Shown: positions 7,660 to 14,680 of the stretch, in pieces
Numbering within the stretch: position 1 is the stretch's first letter
Layout: every line of letters begins with the position of its first letter
From: Clostridiales bacterium
Lineage (GTDB): Bacteria > Bacillota_A > Clostridia > Christensenellales > Borkfalkiaceae
Length of the DNA stretch: 25,007 bases
Reading direction: 5' to 3'
Assembly: GCA_015055785.1 (NCBI GenBank)
Contig: SVHQ01000009.1
Location: 1-25,007 of the forward strand
Notes under the pieces: generated by a model
What the model saw: only the letters and a program-made list of their open reading frames with translations
Told to the model about the DNA's origin: nothing
Database searches by the model: none
Position numbers and translations under genes: made by a program

Positions 7660-8655
7660 TTATTCCTTATCGTCGCCGCTACCGCTGTTACCAAGGAAAA
7701 TACCGAAGAAATCGTTATTTGTTTTCAACGTCGTGCCGCCCGTAGCACCGCTACCGCTGGAAGGTTTTCTATCACGGTTATAGGGCTTTTTATTATAGCC
7801 GTTACGGTTATTGCCGTATCCGCCGCGACTTCCGCCGTTTCTGTTGCCATAGCCGCCTCTGCCGCCACGACCTCTATTATCACGTCTATCTCTGTCGTTT
7901 CTTGCAGACAATGCAGGAGCATCAGGATCTTCCAAATTATCAGGAATAATCACGATATAGCGGTTGGGTTCTTTACCTTCGCTTTGTGTGGAAACACCTT
8001 CGCGTTCAGACAACGCCGCGTGAATAATACGTCTTTCATAAGGGTTCATGGGTTCGAGTTTGATTTTCTTACCCAAACGAATTGCTTTTTGTGCAAGGTT
8101 TTCAGACAATTTATTCAACGTTGCTTCTCTGTTTTCGCGATAATTTTCGCAATCTACCACAACGCGCTTGTATTCGTCTCTGCCCGTGTTTGCCACAGCA
8201 CCTGCAAGCGTCTGAATCGCATCAATCATAACGCCGTGCTTGCCGATAATCGAAGTGGTGTTTGCCGCCGTTACGTTGATTTCCACCTTTTCGCCTTCGG
8301 AAACCAATTCCGTGCAAGCCGTGATGTGCAACAAATCAAACAAACCTTCCAAAAATTCAACCGTTCTTTCACCGTCCGTTTTGCCTTCTTTGCAAATAGG
8401 TTGATTTTCGCATTTTTTCGCTACGTTTTCTTCCTTTTCACAGGAATCCTCACAGCAACAATTCTCGTTCGTTTTTGCACAATTTTCCTCATTTAAAGGA
8501 GCGATTTCTACACGCGCCTTCACTGAACCAAAAAGCTTTTTCTTTCCCTCTTCCAAAACGCGAATATCTGCGTTTTCTCTTGCCAAACCCAGCTCTTTCA
8601 AGCCATTCTCAACGGCTTCTTCTACCGTTTTGCCCGTAAATTCTTTGTATTGCAT
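7660..8655 (-). CDS. khpB: RNA-binding protein KhpB/Jag (SpoIIIJ-associated)
   Basis: 331 residues, longer than the usual 200-220. Residues 1-52 are the Jag-N domain (GKKKLFGSVKARVEI). Residues about 105-172 are the KH domain, with SIIGKHGVMIDAIQTLAG giving the GxxG-type GKHG loop. Residues about 173-240 are the R3H domain with RRIIH (the R-x3-H motif) at 208-212. KhpB binds RNA with KhpA and works with YidC in Firmicutes; the gene follows yidC here, as in Bacillus. Two additions: a linker (53-90) with seven cysteines, three consecutive at 66-68, and a C-terminal tail (about 250-331) rich in Arg, Gly, Asn and Tyr resembling an RGG-type disordered RNA-binding region. GGAG lies before the ATG. 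Confidence 0.9.
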   Translation of the reverse strand: MQYKEFTGKTVEEAVENGLKELGLARENADIRVLEEGKKKLFGSVKARVEIAPLNEENCAKTNENCCCEDSCEKEENVAKKCENQPICKEGKTDGERTVEFLEGLFDLLHITACTELVSEGEKVEINVTAANTTSIIGKHGVMIDAIQTLAGAVANTGRDEYKRVVVDCENYRENREATLNKLSENLAQKAIRLGKKIKLEPMNPYERRIIHAALSEREGVSTQSEGKEPNRYIVIIPDNLEDPDAPALSARNDRDRRDNRGRGGRGGYGNRNGGSRGGYGNNRNGYNKKPYNRDRKPSSGSGATGGTTLKTNNDFFGIFLGNSGSGDDKE

Positions 8656-8695
8656 TATTTTTCTCCTTATCGCCTTAAAAGGGGCTTTCTCTCAC

Positions 8696-10198
8696 TTATT
8701 TTTTATCTTTTTTGTCCGCTTTTTTCTTGTCGGCGGTATTGTTCGTAATTTGTTTTCTGCCAGGGAAACGCTGGTTATACTTTTCCTGCTCGCGCTGCGC
8801 TTCTTTCTTGTTTTCAACGGAGTCTACCGCTTTATTGATAACAAGAGTGGACAAAAGCGAGAAGATATTGCTCGTAATCATGTAGATAGAGAAAGCAGAG
8901 CTATACATAAACGAGAAGATTGCAAACATACCCGTCATAATAATCATCGTCATTTTTTGTTGTGATGCAGCTTGTCCGTCTACCGAGCTAAACTGTTGTT
9001 GTTCTTTTTGCGAACGGTTCGTCACCCATTGTTGCAATAAAATTGTGCCGATAGAAAGGGCGATTAAGATATACCAACCGTTTGCTTCCGTCTTGTGCTT
9101 TTCCAAACCGTCTGTTACAAGCTTATACGTTTCTTCTTTATATGCGTCCGTATAGCCCGTTACGCTTGCCAATTCAACCTTTTCACCGTTCACTTCAAAT
9201 TTTTCTCTGGAAATTTCCGCGCTAAATTCGGAATAGGTGAGCACGGGGTGCTTATAGGATGCGTCCGTAGCCCAAATATTTTTAATCCAAAGGAATTTCG
9301 TGTTTTCGATTACTTCTTCATCATAAGCAACCAAAACGGCACCTTGCGCTTGTTTAGTGAAATAATTTTTAATGGCAGTTTGTGCAACTTCCGTCTTTTG
9401 TTCCAACGTCAATTCAGCAGAAATTTCTTCGCCTTCCGCCGCGCTTTCTGCTGCTAATTTTTGCGCTGCTACAGCGTCTGCCACCGCTTTATCTACAAGC
9501 GCCTTGATTTCTTCGTTTGCATACGCTTTTTCTACGTCAATCTTATATTCTTTTTGCGTTCTGCTTTGAATATAAGCAAGCTTTTCTTCCGTCGTTTCAC
9601 CGAGGTTTTCGTTTTCACTAAGCGTAATCGTATAATAGATATATTTATCCGAAGCTGCATTCGTGTCTTTAACCATAACGATATTGCCGTCAATCGTGAG
9701 GTTTTCTTCCGTTAAATCAGCGCAATACGTTTGAATTTTTGCATTGTACGCGTTTAACATCGTGTTATAATTGCTGACGTTAGAATACTGTGAATAAGCG
9801 TTAAATGCACCGATAGCCACGAAGAATATGACCATGGAAAGAATCATGGGAAGACAGGAAGAGAACATATTAATGCCGTTTTCCTTATACATTTCCATGA
9901 GTTTTTGATTGTATTTTTCTTTATCGTTGCCGTATTGTTTTTGTAATTTTTCCATACGCGCTTGATTTTCTTTCATCAAACGGTTTTGTTTTCTCATGGC
10001 TATTCTTTGATATACGTCAAAGGGCATAACGATGAGCTTCAAAATTAAGGAAAATAAAATAATACCTACGCCTACCGTACCAACACCCGTGATTAACCAA
10101 CGAATGATTTTACCGATAAAGTTTAAATATACGTCGTAAGTTTGACCGAAAACGACGATAGATACGTCTGCGGTATTTAATAAATTTAAAAGTCCCAT
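8696..10198 (-). CDS. yidC: Membrane protein insertase YidC/Oxa1 with a large outer loop
   Basis: 500 residues, about twice the usual Gram-positive size. Core: first helix near 29-60, a cytoplasmic helical hairpin (QNRLMKENQARMEKLQKQYG), GINMFSSCLPMILSMVIFF (second helix 117-135), WYILIALSIGTILLQQWVT (374-392), then MTMIIMTGMFAIFSFMYSSAFSIYMITSNIF and a Lys-rich tail. The functional groove residue, Arg in most homologues, is Lys54 here (ILKLIVMP). Between the second and third helices lies an insert of roughly 238 residues, where homologues have a few tens; WIKNIW (304-309) is the normal segment embedded in it. No signal peptide or lipobox. The gene is third from the end of the rpmH operon. 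It inserts membrane proteins with SecYEG or alone. Confidence 0.92.
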   Translation of the reverse strand: MGLLNLLNTADVSIVVFGQTYDVYLNFIGKIIRWLITGVGTVGVGIILFSLILKLIVMPFDVYQRIAMRKQNRLMKENQARMEKLQKQYGNDKEKYNQKLMEMYKENGINMFSSCLPMILSMVIFFVAIGAFNAYSQYSNVSNYNTMLNAYNAKIQTYCADLTEENLTIDGNIVMVKDTNAASDKYIYYTITLSENENLGETTEEKLAYIQSRTQKEYKIDVEKAYANEEIKALVDKAVADAVAAQKLAAESAAEGEEISAELTLEQKTEVAQTAIKNYFTKQAQGAVLVAYDEEVIENTKFLWIKNIWATDASYKHPVLTYSEFSAEISREKFEVNGEKVELASVTGYTDAYKEETYKLVTDGLEKHKTEANGWYILIALSIGTILLQQWVTNRSQKEQQQFSSVDGQAASQQKMTMIIMTGMFAIFSFMYSSAFSIYMITSNIFSLLSTLVINKAVDSVENKKEAQREQEKYNQRFPGRKQITNNTADKKKADKKDKK

Positions 10199-10339
10199 TT
10201 TACGTTGTTTCCAATAATATTTTTTTGAGGCTTTATTTTTTATCGCCTACTGATTTTCTTCCTTTTTTTATACCCGTTTACCACTGCTCCAAAACGTTTT
10301 TAATTCCGCTTTTTTGCATTTGTAAAATTATTTTCATGA

Positions 10340-10666
10340 TTACAACAACCAACGTTTTTTGAAATACCATTCGGGAGCAGGGTCATATCCGCCTTTAGAA
10401 AAGGGGTTACAGCGCAAAATACGCCACATTCCAAGCAAAATCCCGATAATCACCCCTTGATTGTTGATACACTCCAAGGTGTATTGCGAACAGGTAGGGC
10501 GATAAAGACAAGTATGTTTAGATAGAAAACGTTGATAAAAGAGTATTAAACGCATACAAAGCATCTTTAAAAAAGGCTTAAACACCTTTTTTTTGAGATA
10601 TTTATGATTGATGCGGAAAAGCTGGATAAAATCCACCCTTACATTTTCTCTTTTTTGATTATACAT
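10340..10666 (-). CDS. yidD: YidD, membrane-protein insertion efficiency factor
   Basis: 108 residues from ATG 10666, but homologues have about 70-85 residues, so the true start is uncertain. The conserved core LILFYQRFLSKHTCLYRPTCSQYTLECI...RILRCNPFSKGGYDPAPEW is complete, with the Cys residues of the family. From 10666 the gene overlaps rnpA by 28 bases. Alternatives are a GTG at 10636 immediately after the rnpA stop and an ATG at 10564; no strong ribosome binding site separates them. YidD helps YidC-dependent membrane insertion; it lies between rnpA and yidC, as in many Firmicutes and Proteobacteria. Confidence 0.88.
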   Translation of the reverse strand: MYNQKRENVRVDFIQLFRINHKYLKKKVFKPFLKMLCMRLILFYQRFLSKHTCLYRPTCSQYTLECINNQGVIIGILLGMWRILRCNPFSKGGYDPAPEWYFKKRWLL

Positions 10667-10956
10667 TGTAAATGCCGTTGAAAGGTAGAAAAGGCGTAAT
10701 TTTTGCTCACTTTCGGGATTAAAACGATGGTGTACGTCCCTTTCATTTCCTGTTGAACGGAACGAAACGCTTCGCGAAGCAATCTTTTAATACGGTTTCT
10801 CTGCACGCTTTTACCGTGTCTTTTTCCAATGGAAATCCCCATTGTCATTCTTTCGGATGGGCGATAAAGAACCGTCAAAGAGGGCGAAAAACCTCGCTTA
10901 CCCTTTTGAAAAAGTCTTTGAAAATCCGCTTGTTTTTTTAATCTGTAATATTTCAT
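10639..10956 (-). CDS. rnpA: Ribonuclease P protein component
   Basis: 105 residues, normal length. The signature RNRIKRLLREAF is at residues 53-64, with the basic GKRHGKS before it. The protein binds RNase P RNA and helps it cut the 5' leader from tRNA precursors. It lies between rpmH and yidD in the conserved origin-proximal order. The ribosome binding site before its ATG is weak, and a long hairpin lies between it and rpmH (11041-11079). Confidence 0.93.
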   Translation of the reverse strand: MKYYRLKKQADFQRLFQKGKRGFSPSLTVLYRPSERMTMGISIGKRHGKSVQRNRIKRLLREAFRSVQQEMKGTYTIVLIPKVSKNYAFSTFQRHLQCIIKKEKM

Positions 10957-11040
10957 TTTCAGCGTAAAGGAATAGTTTTTTTGTCCTGAAATTGCTAAAA
11001 AACAACCCTAAAGATAAAAAAATCTTCCGTTATTAAAAAT

Positions 11041-11079
11041 GGCAAATCCTCTCCTTTGAGAAAAGGAAAGGAATTTGTC
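11041..11079 (-). terminator. Long intercistronic hairpin between rpmH and rnpA (attenuator or processing site)
   Basis: A near-perfect stem of about 17 pairs with a GAGA/TCTC-type loop: GGCAAATCC...CCTTT on the left arm and AAAGGAAAGGAATTTG on the right. On the minus strand it is followed by ATTTTTAATA. It could partly terminate transcription or protect the rpmH end, giving more L34 than RNase P protein. Assigned from structure only. Confidence 0.6.
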
Positions 11080-11107
11080 ACTTATTTTTTAACTTCTTTA
11101 AAAACGA

Positions 11108-11242
11108 TTAGTGGGTCAATCTCTTGCGGCCCTTATCTCTACGTCTTTTAAGTACTCTTCTGCCTGCGGTCGTTGCCATTCTCTTACGGAAACCATGTAC
11201 TTTGCTCTTCTGTCTTTTCTTGGGTTGATAAGTTCTTTTCAT
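11108..11242 (-). CDS. rpmH: 50S ribosomal protein L34
   Basis: 44 residues, the standard length, beginning [18 protein letters not shown] and ending KGRKRLTH with the family core [18 protein letters not shown]. Part of the large ribosomal subunit. AGGAG lies 9 bases before the ATG. It is first in the operon rpmH-rnpA-yidD-yidC-khpB and has its own promoter about 70-100 bases upstream. Confidence 0.97.
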   Translation of the reverse strand: MKRTYQPKKRQKSKVHGFRKRMATTAGRRVLKRRRDKGRKRLTH

Positions 11243-11314
11243 AATATTTCTCCTGATTTTGTTTTTTTATCTTTTTTGGTGTATATCGCAGTTTCTCCCA
11301 CGATAACGCTCTAT

Positions 11315-11344
11315 ATTATAGCCTAAATTTATAAAGTCCGTCAA
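11315..11344 (-). promoter_or_regulatory. Sigma-A promoter for rpmH
   Basis: Minus strand: -35 TTGACG (11339-11344), spacer 18 bases, -10 TATAAT (11315-11320), about 75 bases upstream of the rpmH start. Confidence 0.8.
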
Positions 11345-11410
11345 GCAATTTTCAACGCTTTTTTTCTTCTTTCCGCTTTTTTACGAGAAAAAAGAGCTTT
11401 TTCTTTTATT

Positions 11411-12523
11411 TTACGCTTGCTGGCTGGTACGAACGGGTAATACAAGGTATTGACAGCTCTTATCTTCCACGTTCTCGATTGTGAAAGGGGATACAGACGT
11501 ATTAAACGACAACACAACGATTTCCTCTTCCAAAGCTTTCAAAGCGTCCAAAAGATATTTCCCGTTCATGGCAATTTTTAATTCCTTGCCTTCCATATCC
11601 GTTGCCGACACCGTTTCTTCTACTTTACCCATATCCGAATTGGCGTTGATGATAATTTTATCATGCTTTACGTCCAACAAAATAAGGTTGTTTTTATCGC
11701 CGCGGATAAGTACGGAAGCACGCTCTACACTGTCGATAAGCTCGCTTCTCTTCACTTGCACCTTTGTCGTGAAATCTACAGGGTAAATATTTTCCTTACG
11801 CACAAATTCCCCCGAATACAATCTCGAATTAATCACGGTATCTTCCACAGCCACCGACAATAAATTCTTACTTGCGTAAATTTTTAACGTGTTTTCATTG
11901 CCAAGCATACGGGAGATTTCCGTTAAAGTACGTGCGGGGCATACGATTTTCATTTCACCGCTGCCGTCTAAAACGTCACAATACGAACAAGCCATTCTAA
12001 AACCGTCCAATGCCGTCGCTGTCAATTGATTGTCTTTCGTTTCCATAAGACAACCTTTCAAAATAGGTCTGCTTTCGTCGGTCGCGCAGCAGAACACCAC
12101 TTTGGATATCAACGTTTTTAAATCAGCTTCCTTAATTTCGAAATATTCTCCAACGTCCTGCGTGTTGTCCCCAAAAACAGGGAAGTCAGTAGCGGATAAC
12201 GCTTGCATATACGATTCACTATCTGCATATTTAATGGAAATACCCTTTTCATCGGAAGCAATCACCACTTCAAAAGCCGCGATTTTCCCCACAAAATCGG
12301 CAAACGTTTTACCGTTCACACACAGCTCGCCTTCTTCTAAAATCTCCGCTTTAATCTTCTTTTCAATGGAAATTTCACCGTCGTATGCTTTCAACGTAAG
12401 CCCGTCGTTTTTAGCTTGTAATTTAATGCATTCCAAAACAGGCGTAATCGTCTTTGCCGCGCAGGCTTTGCTTACCACGAGCGCCGCATCCGATAAAATC
12501 ATTCCGTCACATACAAATTTCAT
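11411..12523 (-). CDS. dnaN: DNA polymerase III beta subunit (sliding clamp)
   Basis: 370 residues, normal length, three clamp domains. Hallmarks are DESRPILKGCLMET and ATALDGFRMA in the middle domain and the C-terminal YLVLPVRTS, the segment that contributes to the protein-binding pocket. The clamp encircles DNA and tethers polymerase III. AGGAG lies 8 bases upstream of the ATG. Unusually there is no dnaA next to it: the gene upstream is a SLOG-type protein and the next gene downstream is rpmH on the same strand. It has a strong promoter of its own. Confidence 0.96.
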   Translation of the reverse strand: MKFVCDGMILSDAALVVSKACAAKTITPVLECIKLQAKNDGLTLKAYDGEISIEKKIKAEILEEGELCVNGKTFADFVGKIAAFEVVIASDEKGISIKYADSESYMQALSATDFPVFGDNTQDVGEYFEIKEADLKTLISKVVFCCATDESRPILKGCLMETKDNQLTATALDGFRMACSYCDVLDGSGEMKIVCPARTLTEISRMLGNENTLKIYASKNLLSVAVEDTVINSRLYSGEFVRKENIYPVDFTTKVQVKRSELIDSVERASVLIRGDKNNLILLDVKHDKIIINANSDMGKVEETVSATDMEGKELKIAMNGKYLLDALKALEEEIVVLSFNTSVSPFTIENVEDKSCQYLVLPVRTSQQA

Positions 12524-12574
12524 ATCATTCTCCTATGTACACGCTTTAAAAAAGCTCTTATATTTTACCTTTTA

Positions 12575-12604
12575 ATTATACCATAAAAGCTCTTTTTTTT
12601 GCAA
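12575..12604 (-). promoter_or_regulatory. Sigma-A promoter for dnaN (extended -10)
   Basis: Minus strand: -35 TTGCAA (12599-12604), spacer 18, -10 TATAAT (12575-12580) with TGG just before it. A repeated AAGAGCTTTT flanks the -10 on both sides (about 36 bases apart), which might be an operator. The leader is about 45 bases. Confidence 0.75.
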
Positions 12605-12654
12605 GCAAATTCCACGTTTTTCACGTATTATTTTATCATTATTTTACTATAATT

Positions 12655-13158
12655 TTACAATTTTACGTTCACGTAAATAATTTCTTTTTCGGGGTATTTT
12701 TTCTGGCAGTATTTGACGGTGTACGCCGCGCCGCCTTTTTCTTTTTTACAGTAGGCTATGAGTGCGTCTGCGTGCTCTACCATATACTGATTTCTCATCA
12801 ACATACAACCGCGATGATAGTTTTCTGATAATAAAATTTTTTCGTCCGCGCGCTGTAATATGGAAACGTAACGGGCTTTGTCTGTATCGGAATAGCTCTT
12901 TTCTTGATTATAACAGGGAATACAGGCTATCAAGCGGATTTGTGGATAGCTTTTCTTTAATGAAAGAGTCGCTTCGGCTGCCAATAAATCAAAACCCTGC
13001 GCCATACCGTTATAAAAATCTACCACGCCTTTTTTAGCGTAGTTTTCTATCGTTTCCCACAAGAGTTTGGGAGAGAAGTCTTCTCCTATGTTTCTATGAC
13101 CCGTAAAAGCACAGCTTTTAATGGGTGTGTTGTTTGTTTTTATTCTTAATTGTTCCAT
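12655..13158 (-). CDS. DUF1273/YpsA-like SLOG superfamily protein
   Basis: 167 residues. The fold signature is CAFTGHR (16-22), NGMAQGFDLLAAE (50-62) and, near the end, CMLMRNQYMVEHADALIAYCKKEKGGAAYTVKYC. This is the Rossmann-like SLOG superfamily, which includes YpsA, GpsB-linked proteins of Firmicutes and the DprA/LOG families; members may bind nucleotides, but no activity can be assigned here. The start was set at 13158 since the longer frame runs through a clear promoter (-35 at 13201-13206, -10 at 13177-13182). This leaves a leader of only about 15 bases and no clear ribosome binding site. It stands between the origin region and dnaN. Confidence 0.75.
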   Translation of the reverse strand: MEQLRIKTNNTPIKSCAFTGHRNIGEDFSPKLLWETIENYAKKGVVDFYNGMAQGFDLLAAEATLSLKKSYPQIRLIACIPCYNQEKSYSDTDKARYVSILQRADEKILLSENYHRGCMLMRNQYMVEHADALIAYCKKEKGGAAYTVKYCQKKYPEKEIIYVNVKL

Positions 13159-13176
13159 CTTTTTGCACCGCTTATT

Positions 13177-13206
13177 ATTATACCATAACACTCCCCACCT
13201 TGTCAA
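13177..13206 (-). promoter_or_regulatory. Sigma-A promoter for the SLOG-like gene
   Basis: Minus strand: -35 TTGACA (13201-13206), spacer 18, -10 TATAAT (13177-13182) preceded by TGG. The consensus elements are perfect. Transcription would start near 13170, giving a very short leader. Confidence 0.85.
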
Positions 13207-13310
13207 CCAACGTTCCGTTCGATTTTGTCTTTCTATCCCAGCGTTCCGCTGGACTTTGTCTTTCTATCTTTCTATATAGCTTAAAAAGAAGATTGGTGAG
13301 TGAAGAGCAA
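13207..13310 (+). repeat. Dispersed structured repeat, truncated copy then full copy
   Basis: A shortened copy (CCAACGTTCCGTTCG, then TTTTGTCTTTCTATC) from 13207, directly followed at 13238 by a full copy beginning CCAGCG-TTC-CGCTGG, then ACTTTGTCTTTCTATC and TTTCTATATAGCTTA. It abuts the -35 box of the SLOG-like gene. Matches the copies after rsmG and before lon almost base for base in the first 45 positions. Confidence 0.75.
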
Positions 13311-13340
13311 AATTCGGTAGACTTTTTTTGCTTTATTTGT

Positions 13341-13374
13341 AAAAAAAAAATAGCTTGCCGTTTTGGCGGCAGGC
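13341..13374 (-). terminator. Minus-strand terminator next to the origin candidate
   Basis: On the minus strand GCCTGCCG and CGGCAAGC form a stem with one mismatch and a CCAAAA loop, followed by a run of ten T. No minus-strand gene lies between it and rsmG, so it may end an unannotated transcript from the origin or an antisense transcript. Confidence 0.65.
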
Positions 13375-13380
13375 TTACTC

Positions 13381-13760
13381 CTGATATTATTATATTAAAA
13401 TAAATATTAATAGTAGTATTAGTAGGGTGCTGTGGAAATGTGGACAAGCCGAATTTATGCCCTTGAATGTCTTTAAAAATCTGCTTTTTTATATTTAATT
13501 TTACTGTGGACAACCCCACCTTTTATTGTGGAGAAAATTGTGGAAAATTTGTGGAATTGTGGAAAAATAAACTGTATATACAAACAGTGTAATGTATAAA
13601 AATACAATAAAAAGTGAATAAAAATAAGTTTATTATGGGTTATCCACTATAGTTATCCACAATGTGGAGAAGGGGAAAATCGTGGGGTGGATAAGCTGTT
13701 AAAGCCATACAAGACAAGGGATAAAGCGGATAAAATTTTTCTTTCGTTGTGGAAAACTTT
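13381..13760. other. Candidate replication origin oriC (DnaA-trios plus DnaA-box cluster)
   Basis: In order: AT-rich stretch (13381-13410); a trio run TAATAGTAGTATTAGTAG (13408-13425); GC-rich GGTGC; then DnaA boxes TGTGGAAAT (13431) and TGTGGACAA (13439). More boxes follow: 13505, 13527, 13539, 13558, 13640, a perfect TTATCCACA at 13653, 13663, 13686 and 13748. This order (AT-rich, trios, GC-rich, boxes) is the basal unwinding system described for Bacillus subtilis. Transcription diverges on either side (SLOG/dnaN leftward, rsmG rightward). The motif order is seen directly; origin function is inferred. Confidence 0.8.
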
Positions 13761-13771
13761 TTTTAAAAGGA

Positions 13772-13800
13772 TTGCCTTTTATGAAAAATCGTGGTATAAT
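13772..13800 (+). promoter_or_regulatory. Candidate promoter overlapping the start of rsmG
   Basis: -35 TTGCCT (13772-13777), spacer 17, -10 TATAAT (13795-13800) preceded by TGG. If used, transcription starts near 13807, just before the ATG at 13811, giving an almost leaderless message. It lies inside the 5' end of the longer reading frame. Confidence 0.5.
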
Positions 13801-14506
13801 AAAAAACGCTATGGAAATAAGAGAGATTCAAACAATTTTAGAAACAGAGATTTTAGGGGAAAAACGCGAGAAATTTGAGAAATTTCGTGCGCTTTTGCTG
13901 GAATATAACCAAAAATACAATCTCACGACGATCTTGGAAGAAAAGGATATGTTATACAAACATTTCTTGGACAGCGCGGCTGGCGTGGATTTATTTTCAC
14001 AAAATGCACGCATTGCAGAGATTGGTTCGGGGGCAGGTTTTCCCTCGATTGTCTTAAAAATCCTGCGGCCGGACTTGCAATTGGATCTTTTTGAGAGTGT
14101 TGGAAAAAAATGTGAATTCTTAAAGGCTGTTGTGGATAACTTTGATTTTAAGAATATGCATATTTATAACATTCGCGCGGAAGATGCGGCGAAGGACGTG
14201 AAATTTAGGGAAAAGTATGATTTTGCAACGGCGAGGGCTGTAGCAAGAATGAATACTTTGACGGAATACTGTTTGCCGTTCGTAAAGGTTGGAGGAAAGT
14301 TTATAGCGTATAAGAGCGGTGACGTGAGCGAGATTTTGGAAGCGGAATCGGCGTATAAGACGCTTGGCGGTAAGAAATCAAGCGTGTATGCGTATGCTTT
14401 GCCTGAGGGGTATGGCGAGCGTGTGTTGGCGGTGATTGAGAAAATTAAGCCAACGCCTGCAAAATATCCACGCGGACAGGGTAAGGAACGTAAAAACCCC
14501 CTCTAA
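13781..14506 (+). CDS. rsmG: 16S rRNA (guanine-N7) methyltransferase RsmG (GidB)
   Basis: 241 residues from ATG 13781, which has AAAGGA 9 bases upstream. The alternative ATG 13811 (231 residues) follows a promoter-like TATAAT and would be nearly leaderless. The S-adenosylmethionine motif IAEIGSGAGFP is at 78-88; the N-terminal NQKYNLT and the later FATARAVARMNTLTEYCLPFVKVGG and C-terminal KYPRGQGKERKNPL are characteristic. RsmG methylates a guanosine in the 530 loop of 16S rRNA. In Bacillus it lies beside mnmG near the origin; here mnmE and mnmG are absent and it starts the rightward replichore. Confidence 0.93.
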   Translation: MKNRGIIKNAMEIREIQTILETEILGEKREKFEKFRALLLEYNQKYNLTTILEEKDMLYKHFLDSAAGVDLFSQNARIAEIGSGAGFPSIVLKILRPDLQLDLFESVGKKCEFLKAVVDNFDFKNMHIYNIRAEDAAKDVKFREKYDFATARAVARMNTLTEYCLPFVKVGGKFIAYKSGDVSEILEAESAYKTLGGKKSSVYAYALPEGYGERVLAVIEKIKPTPAKYPRGQGKERKNPL

Positions 14507-14680
14507 CCAGCGTTCCGCTGGACCATGACTTTCTATTTTTCTAAATAGCTTGGAAAGAGGCTTGGTTGGTGGTGGGCTTTCGTAAATAAACGAACATTTT
14601 CCATCTGCGTTCCGCTGGACCATGACTTTCTATCTTTCTAAATAGCTTGGAAAGAGGTTTGATAGTTTTTTTTAGTAAAG
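14507..14680 (+). repeat. Dispersed structured repeat, tandem pair after rsmG
   Basis: First copy from 14507 (immediately after the stop codon): CCAGCG-TTC-CGCTGG, ACCATGACTTTCTATT, TTTCTAAATAGCTTGGAAAG, then GGTTGGTGGTGGGCTTTCG. Second copy from 14601 with the same body but a damaged hairpin. In both, CTTTC pairs with GAAAG around an inner CTATTTTTCTAAATAG-type hairpin; in the first copy the inner stem is perfect through a compensatory T/A pair. Suggests a conserved RNA or DNA structure. Confidence 0.75.

Noticed and set aside
7645..8496. 283-residue plus-strand frame opposite jag
   Set aside because: Mirrors the KH and R3H coding sequence; no ribosome binding site and hydrophobic, low-complexity content. 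Jag on the minus strand is clear.
12606..12630. parS site (TGTTCCACGTGAAACA-like) near TTCCACGTTTTTCACG
   Set aside because: Only a partial match; the centre is not the palindrome of a parS site.
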